Shown here: positions 30,228 to 34,443 of the stretch, one piece after another
Position numbering within the stretch: position 1 is the stretch's first letter
Layout of the letters: the number at the start of each line of letters is the position of its first letter
DNA from: Candidatus Kaiserbacteria bacterium
GTDB lineage: Bacteria > Patescibacteriota > Minisyncoccia > Phycocordibacterales > UBA918
Reading direction: 5' to 3'
Assembly (NCBI GenBank): GCA_024653575.1
Contig: JANLIJ010000076.1
Location: forward strand, 1 to 34,443
DNA length: 34,443 bases
The notes under the pieces: model-generated
Told to the model about the DNA's origin: nothing
The model's input: the letters and a program-made list of their open reading frames with translations, nothing else
Databases searched by the model: none
Translations under genes and position numbers: made by a program

Positions 30228-30914
30228 ATGTCCAAGAAACTTAAGGGAGTATCCCTCGCTGGCCTGCAAAAACTAATTGAGGAGATTTATGGAGTGCCTG
30301 ATGATAGGCTCTATTCTATTGAAGATATGCTTACGCATCAACAGCGTTTTGCCATGAGATCATTGAAGGGCATCAGAAAAGGTGATCTCAAAAAGATAAA
30401 ACTCAATTTAATGATTGCCTTGTCATGGCTCCTTGCAATCTCAAACCGTTTTCATATTGAAGTCGATGATGTTGTATGGAAAAGATTTCCAGGTGCTTGC
30501 CTCTACTGTGGAGAAAAAACATGTGAATGTAAGAGGACGAAACTAACAAAAAGAAAAACCATACGTGGGGATCTTTTACGTAAACCAAAAACGCTTAATG
30601 AATGGCAATTACTTTTTAATAAAATATACCCTGCGTCAGGGCGTACACTTGATGAAGCCGGCGTTCACTTTGCAGAAGAAGTTGGAGAAGTAAGTGAGTC
30701 TGTACACAACTATCTCGGGCAACACCTCAAGAGACAATTTAGTGAGATACAAGACGAGATTGCCGATGAAATTTCATGTATTTTTGGCATTGCAAATTCA
30801 GCAGGGATTGATGTTGTGACAGAGGTAGAAAAAATGTATTCAAATGGTTGCCATGTCTGTGCCCGTACTCCGTGTGTTTGTGATTTTGCTAAAGTCTCAT
30901 TACTAAAGACATAA
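30228..30914 (+). CDS. MazG-like nucleotide pyrophosphohydrolase with two Cys knuckles
   Basis: I start at MSKKLKGVSLAG (30228) because the ORF-track extension overlaps the divergent thrS promoter. The 228-residue protein has an N-terminal helical part, then C91-x2-C-x4-C-x-C101 (CLYCGEKTCEC), then a MazG-type domain: EEVGE (E150, E151, E154) and, 22 residues on, E177-x2-D180, the EExxE...ExxD metal-binding pattern of MazG/all-alpha NTP pyrophosphatases. A second C208-x2-C-x4-C-x-C218 (CHVCARTPCVC) follows. The paired identical knuckles probably bind one or two zinc ions. Role may be nucleotide-pool cleaning; substrate unknown. Ends before a palindrome shared with dnaE. Confidence 0.8.
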   Translation: MSKKLKGVSLAGLQKLIEEIYGVPDDRLYSIEDMLTHQQRFAMRSLKGIRKGDLKKIKLNLMIALSWLLAISNRFHIEVDDVVWKRFPGACLYCGEKTCECKRTKLTKRKTIRGDLLRKPKTLNEWQLLFNKIYPASGRTLDEAGVHFAEEVGEVSESVHNYLGQHLKRQFSEIQDEIADEISCIFGIANSAGIDVVTEVEKMYSNGCHVCARTPCVCDFAKVSLLKT

Positions 30915-30932
30915 CAGGGGTTGTGTGGCTAT

Positions 30933-30976
30933 CAATTTATACCATAAGACGCAATTGCGTCTTATGGTATAAATTG
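30933..30976. repeat. Perfect 44-bp palindrome next to the dnaE stop
   Basis: CAATTTATACCATAAGACGCAA and its exact complement, without spacer. It begins one base beyond the dnaE stop codon (minus strand) and 18 bases after the MazG-like gene. No long T tract, so it is of the same kind as the palindromes at 1635 and 1683; a bidirectional terminator role is possible. Confidence 0.92.
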
Positions 30977-30977
30977 C

Positions 30978-33900
30978 TTAATTTGTCGGAATCGTTTCTT
31001 GAGGGGCGAGGCTCTTTACTCGCTCGATGACAATGGTCGGTTCCTCGTTGCGCATTGAAATCTTTCCCTGAATAGCAATACAAGAACCAGTGAAAAAGAG
31101 TGTTTGGTGCGCTCTGAATGTTTCGGGGAAAGCAACGAGTTCAACCGCTTCGTTTCCGTCACTGAGTATCACAAAGGCCATGCGATCACCTTTCTTTGTG
31201 AGGAGTTCTTGTACACTCTCTACCATGCCCGCAGTGACGACAGGAATACCATTTCGTGTCTCTCGCTTGAGTGCACTGATGCGAGGGCGCTTCTCGAGTT
31301 CGTCTTGATACTCATCGAGCGGATGCCCTGATACATAGACGCCGAGGAGTTCCTTTTCCCAAACAAGTTTTTCTCGCTTTGTTGCGGGTGTTCCTGGTAT
31401 GAGTACTAATGTATGAATATTTGATGACGCGAGTCCAGCAAAGAGCGAGTCCTGTGAGGATTCTTTTCCGTGGGACTGTTCTTTGTGATACGAGAGCAAT
31501 GTCTCGGTATTTGCAAGCATCATCCCACGTTCATGGAAACGGTCGAATGAACCAGACATGATGAGTGCTTCAAGAGATTTTTTGTTGAGGTTTCTGCTCG
31601 TGACTCGGGTAAGAAAATCTTGGAGAGAAACGAATTGTCCGTTCGTTTTGCGTTCTTCGATGATGGACTCAGCGATTCCTTCACCAAAATTTTTGATGGT
31701 TGTTAACCCGAAACGTATTTTAGCTGGTACTCCATCCTTTGCTGGTACCACGGAGAACGGTGCAAAACTTTCATTGATATCGGGGGGAAGTACCTCCACT
31801 CCCATGCGCGTACACTCGTTGATGATTTCAGAAATTTTCTCAGTGTCACCCGCGTCTGCGGTGAGTACGGCGGACATGTATTCCACAGGGTAATTTGCCT
31901 TCATGTATGCCGTCTGGTATGCGACACGTCCATAGCTCGCAGCGTGTGCCTTGTTGAATCCGTACGCAGCAAAAGGCTCAATGAGCTTCCAAAGCTTGTC
32001 TGAGAGTGAAGCACTCAGTTTGCCGTATTCGACAAATCCCTTGAGGAGCTTTTCTTTCTCTGCCTCCATTACTGCAGGAATCTTCTTTCCCATCGCCTTA
32101 CGCAACATATCTGCCTCGAGCCACGAGTATCCCGCAAGCTCTCGTGCAATCATCATAACGTCGTCTTGGTAGGTGATGACTCCGTATGACCGGTCGAGAA
32201 TCTTCTCGAGGCGACGGTCGAGATATGAGATGAGGTTGGGATTATTCTTTCGTTCAATATACTGTGGGATAGATTCCATCGGCCCTGGGCGATAGAGCGC
32301 CACCATGGCGTTGATGTCGTGAATGGTTGATGGACGAAGTTGCTTGAGGAAAGCGGTCATACCTGTTCCATTTAATTGGAACAGTCCCATCGTCTCACCG
32401 CGCGCGAGCATCGCGAATGTCTTCTCGTCGTTCACGGGGATGTTCTCTATATCGACTTCAACGTTGTGAATCTTTTGTACTCGCTTCACGGCATCAGCGA
32501 GTATTGAGAGGTTTTTAATACCGAGGAAGTCGAACTTAAGGAGTCCGACGCCATCTTCACCAACTGAGTGCATTTCATATTGGGTGATGAGCTTTCCAGT
32601 CTTTGGGTCGGGCTGGAGAGGGACAAACTCCGTGAGCGGTTGTGGCGAGATGACGACTCCCGCAGCGTGCACACCAACGTGGCGTACGCGCCCTTCAATG
32701 CGTTTTGCAAGATCGATGACTTCCTTTGTCTCAGGGTCTTTGGTATAGAGGCTCTTGAGGTCGGGCTCAATTTCGAGCGCCTTTTCAATAGTCATAGGGA
32801 ATCCTTGGCTCCCCATAGGGATGAGTTTGGCGATACGGTCGCCGGTGGAGTAGGGGTGTCCGAGGGCGCGTGCGACGTCACGCACCGCAGCGCGCGCCAT
32901 CATAGTTCCGAAGGTTCCTATCTGTGCGACGTTGTCTTTACCATACATCGTGCGCGCATACTCAATAATCTCGTCTCGCCTATTGTCAGCGTAGTCCATG
33001 TCGATATCAGGTGCGGATGGTCGTTCAGGATTGAGGAATCGTTCAAAGGGAAGTTTGTATTCAAGTGGGTCTACATTGGTGATCCCGAGAACGTATGTCG
33101 TGAGAGAACCTGCAACTGACCCTCGAATAGTGGTGAGGATTTTTCGTTCACGCGCTTCACGAATGAGGTCACCCACCACGAGGAAGTATTTTGCATACCC
33201 CTTCATCTTGATGACTCCAAGTTCATAATCAAGACGCTCTTTTACCACAGGGTCCTCAAGTGAGAGTCCTCGCCACGCAACGCCTTCATATGCGGTGTCT
33301 TTGAGTTCGGCATCAGGTTCTTTTCCACTCTTTATTTTGTAGTCAGGGAAGTACCACGTCGAGCCAGGGCTCATTTCTACTGTGCATGAAGATGCAATAC
33401 TCACTGTATTCTTGAGTGCTTGCACTTCGTCCTCTCCGGTAAAGAGTTCTTTTGCACGTTCTTGTGAGATGAATGAAAAGTTTGGGGCGAGTTCGCCTTC
33501 TGCATCTTGCGTCTCCACAACACCACCGTTCTGGATTTTTATCATGGTCTCGCGGGCAAGGTGGTCACGTTGCTCGAGGTAATACACATCATGTCCCGCA
33601 ACAAGCGGAGTGTTCGTCTTCCTTGCGAGTGTCTTGATATGTTCCTGAAGCGGTTCGTGTCCCTCAATCTCTGGATGGTGGGTGATTTCGAGATAGCAGT
33701 CATCTCCAAAGAGGCTCTTGTACCAATCAAGTGTTGACTCAGCATGTTCAGTATTCCCATCCCGGAGTGCGAGCACGGATTCACCACTGAATGAGGGGAT
33801 GATGCAGACGAGGTCATTATGGAATTCTTCGATGAGTGCGTGGTCGATGCGGGGTTTGTAGTAGAAACCGTTCACGTATGATTCGGTCACTATCTTGATG

Positions 33901-34226
33901 AGGTTTTTGTAGCCGTCATTGTTCTTCGCGAGGAAGACGACACGCCCACGGGGTTTGTCGATCCCTGCATCTTTATCGAAACGTGTTCGTGGTGCGAGGT
34001 GTGCGTCGAGCCCGATAATCGGCTTTATTCCTTCCTTGGTGCAGGCTTTATAGAAATTGATAGCACCGTAGAGCGCTCCGTTATCGGTGAGTGCAAGTGC
34101 GGGCATTCCGTATTCTTTCGCGCGCTGTGCAAGCTCTTTGGGGGTAGGGAGTGCATTTAAAAGCGAATAGTGGCTGTGGACATGGAGGTGGATGAAATCA
34201 GCGTCGAGTTTTTTGGGTTCAGCCAT
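30978..34226 (-). CDS. dnaE: DNA polymerase III alpha subunit
   Basis: Replicative polymerase (C-family, DnaE type), 1082 residues from the ATG at 34226 (MAEPKKLDADFIHLHVHSHYSLL), chosen because a -10 box lies within the ORF-track extension. N-terminal PHP domain with HLHVHSHYSLL and LTDNGALYGA. Palm domain with PDIDMDYADNRRDE, holding two catalytic Asp, and FDFLGIKNL with the third. Fingers region includes LYRPGPMESIPQYI, YGVITYQDDVM and AYGFNKAHAASYG. Tandem HhH and OB-fold regions follow (VVTAGMVESVQELLTKKGDR). Typical for CPR as the only main replicase. Divergent from rnhB, with overlapping -10 boxes. Confidence 0.97.
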   Translation of the reverse strand: MAEPKKLDADFIHLHVHSHYSLLNALPTPKELAQRAKEYGMPALALTDNGALYGAINFYKACTKEGIKPIIGLDAHLAPRTRFDKDAGIDKPRGRVVFLAKNNDGYKNLIKIVTESYVNGFYYKPRIDHALIEEFHNDLVCIIPSFSGESVLALRDGNTEHAESTLDWYKSLFGDDCYLEITHHPEIEGHEPLQEHIKTLARKTNTPLVAGHDVYYLEQRDHLARETMIKIQNGGVVETQDAEGELAPNFSFISQERAKELFTGEDEVQALKNTVSIASSCTVEMSPGSTWYFPDYKIKSGKEPDAELKDTAYEGVAWRGLSLEDPVVKERLDYELGVIKMKGYAKYFLVVGDLIREARERKILTTIRGSVAGSLTTYVLGITNVDPLEYKLPFERFLNPERPSAPDIDMDYADNRRDEIIEYARTMYGKDNVAQIGTFGTMMARAAVRDVARALGHPYSTGDRIAKLIPMGSQGFPMTIEKALEIEPDLKSLYTKDPETKEVIDLAKRIEGRVRHVGVHAAGVVISPQPLTEFVPLQPDPKTGKLITQYEMHSVGEDGVGLLKFDFLGIKNLSILADAVKRVQKIHNVEVDIENIPVNDEKTFAMLARGETMGLFQLNGTGMTAFLKQLRPSTIHDINAMVALYRPGPMESIPQYIERKNNPNLISYLDRRLEKILDRSYGVITYQDDVMMIARELAGYSWLEADMLRKAMGKKIPAVMEAEKEKLLKGFVEYGKLSASLSDKLWKLIEPFAAYGFNKAHAASYGRVAYQTAYMKANYPVEYMSAVLTADAGDTEKISEIINECTRMGVEVLPPDINESFAPFSVVPAKDGVPAKIRFGLTTIKNFGEGIAESIIEERKTNGQFVSLQDFLTRVTSRNLNKKSLEALIMSGSFDRFHERGMMLANTETLLSYHKEQSHGKESSQDSLFAGLASSNIHTLVLIPGTPATKREKLVWEKELLGVYVSGHPLDEYQDELEKRPRISALKRETRNGIPVVTAGMVESVQELLTKKGDRMAFVILSDGNEAVELVAFPETFRAHQTLFFTGSCIAIQGKISMRNEEPTIVIERVKSLAPQETIPTN

Positions 34227-34236
34227 AGTGCTAACT

Positions 34237-34242
34237 ATTGTA
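34237..34242 (-). promoter_or_regulatory. -10 box TACAAT of dnaE
   Basis: Minus-strand TACAAT ends 10 bases before the dnaE ATG. It shares two bases with the rnhB -10 box. Confidence 0.55.
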
Positions 34243-34246
34243 TAGT
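34241..34246 (+). promoter_or_regulatory. -10 box TATAGT of rnhB
   Basis: TATAGT ends 6 bases before the GTG at 34253, predicting a leaderless mRNA that starts at or next to the GTG. Confidence 0.55.
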
Positions 34247-34252
34247 ACATAG

Positions 34253-34443
34253 GTGAAAAAGAAAGTTGTTGAAAAACGGTACATTATTGGAATTGACGAA
34301 GCCGGCAGAGGCCCATTAGCCGGCCCAGTCGCTGTCGGTATTGCCTGTATTCCTCGTGATTTTGACTGGAATACTATTTCAGGGGTAGGGGATTCAAAGA
34401 AGGTGTCGACGAAAAATCGCGAAGCGATTTTTCGTCGAGCACA
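34253..34443 (+). CDS. rnhB: Ribonuclease HII, N-terminal part (continues past window)
   Basis: Not in the ORF track because it runs off the edge and starts with GTG. The translation begins MKKKVVEKRYIIGIDEAGRG and shows GIDEAGRGPLAGPV, the RNase HII signature with the catalytic Asp-Glu, followed by GVGDSKKVSTKNREAIF, matching the family DSKKLSxKKRExLF. RNase HII removes ribonucleotides from DNA and RNA primers. Only 63 codons are visible. A perfect 33-base inverted repeat lies inside the reading frame at STKNREAIFR. Confidence 0.92.
   Translation, partial: MKKKVVEKRYIIGIDEAGRGPLAGPVAVGIACIPRDFDWNTISGVGDSKKVSTKNREAIFRRA
34406..34438. repeat. Inverted repeat inside rnhB (15-bp arms, GAA loop)
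   Basis: TCGACGAAAAATCGC-GAA-GCGATTTTTCGTCGA. Same design (perfect arms, GAA/TTC apex, A/T-rich middle) as the thrS leader terminator, but within a conserved coding motif. Confidence 0.9.

Noticed and set aside
1-34443. Alternative genetic code with TGA read as Gly
   Set aside because: TGA ends prfA, the secreted protein at 4777 and the small ORF at 18946 at family-appropriate or plausible positions, and no in-frame TGA is needed in any conserved gene.

Overview
The window reads as chromosomal DNA of a Candidate Phyla Radiation / Patescibacteria bacterium, most likely of the Parcubacteria (Paceibacteria) group. This is inferred from several traits: small housekeeping gene set, pared-down translation enzymes (PheS without its N-terminal coiled coil, PheT without the tRNA-binding B2 domain, ThrRS without TGS, short EF-Ts), transketolase split into two genes, a zinc-free L31, wall and surface genes of a sortase type, and near absence of Shine-Dalgarno sites. 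Many genes instead have a TATACT or TATAGT box 6-10 nt before the start codon, which predicts leaderless mRNAs. TGA is used as a stop (for example in prfA), so the code is standard and not the TGA=Gly code of Gracilibacteria/SR1. I cannot fix the lineage further without a tree.

Layout. 1-6.9 kb: carbon metabolism, with the end of gap, then rpiB, an rpe-like gene, four consecutive inverted repeats, split transketolase, a secreted Cys-rich protein, a PfkB sugar kinase (minus strand) and a D-2-hydroxyacid dehydrogenase. 7-14.6 kb: translation and envelope, with L25/CTC, a coiled-coil lytic transglycosylase, L31, prfA, rpsB, tsf, a small membrane protein, tRNA-Thr(UGU) followed by a decayed tRNA-derived array, and a membrane GT2 glycosyltransferase. 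14.7-21.3 kb: a PEGA protein, pheS-pheT, a small membrane ORF in its own promoter/terminator cassette, and gyrB, whose last codons are repeated twice more downstream. 21.6-28 kb: a surface locus with an Ig/CARDB-like membrane protein, a sortase, a foreign-looking lipoprotein, and two sortase-signal (VPYTG) proteins with SSVGGD repeats. 28-34.4 kb: thrS (minus) behind a probable T-box riboswitch, a MazG-like protein with two Cys knuckles, dnaE (minus) and the start of rnhB.

How it works together. The first block supplies the non-oxidative pentose phosphate interconversions (RpiB, Rpe-like, transketolase) linked to lower glycolysis through GAPDH; no transaldolase is visible. The surface block looks like a self-contained sortase and substrate set that would attach glycine/proline-rich stalk proteins to the cell surface. 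thrS appears to be controlled by uncharged tRNA-Thr, and the tRNA-Thr in this window has the discriminator base the T-box expects.

The most unusual material is non-coding. Large, often perfect palindromes and about 125-bp imperfect palindromes sit directly on stop codons (lytic transglycosylase, thrS, gyrB, dnaE, and in degraded form the GT2 gene). Two distant copies share their ends. Palindromes are also found inside a tRNA-Thr pseudo-copy, inside the thrS leader and inside the rnhB reading frame. This suggests a family of palindromic insertions spread through the genome, which I consider the best candidate for something undescribed here, together with a T-box riboswitch in this lineage.
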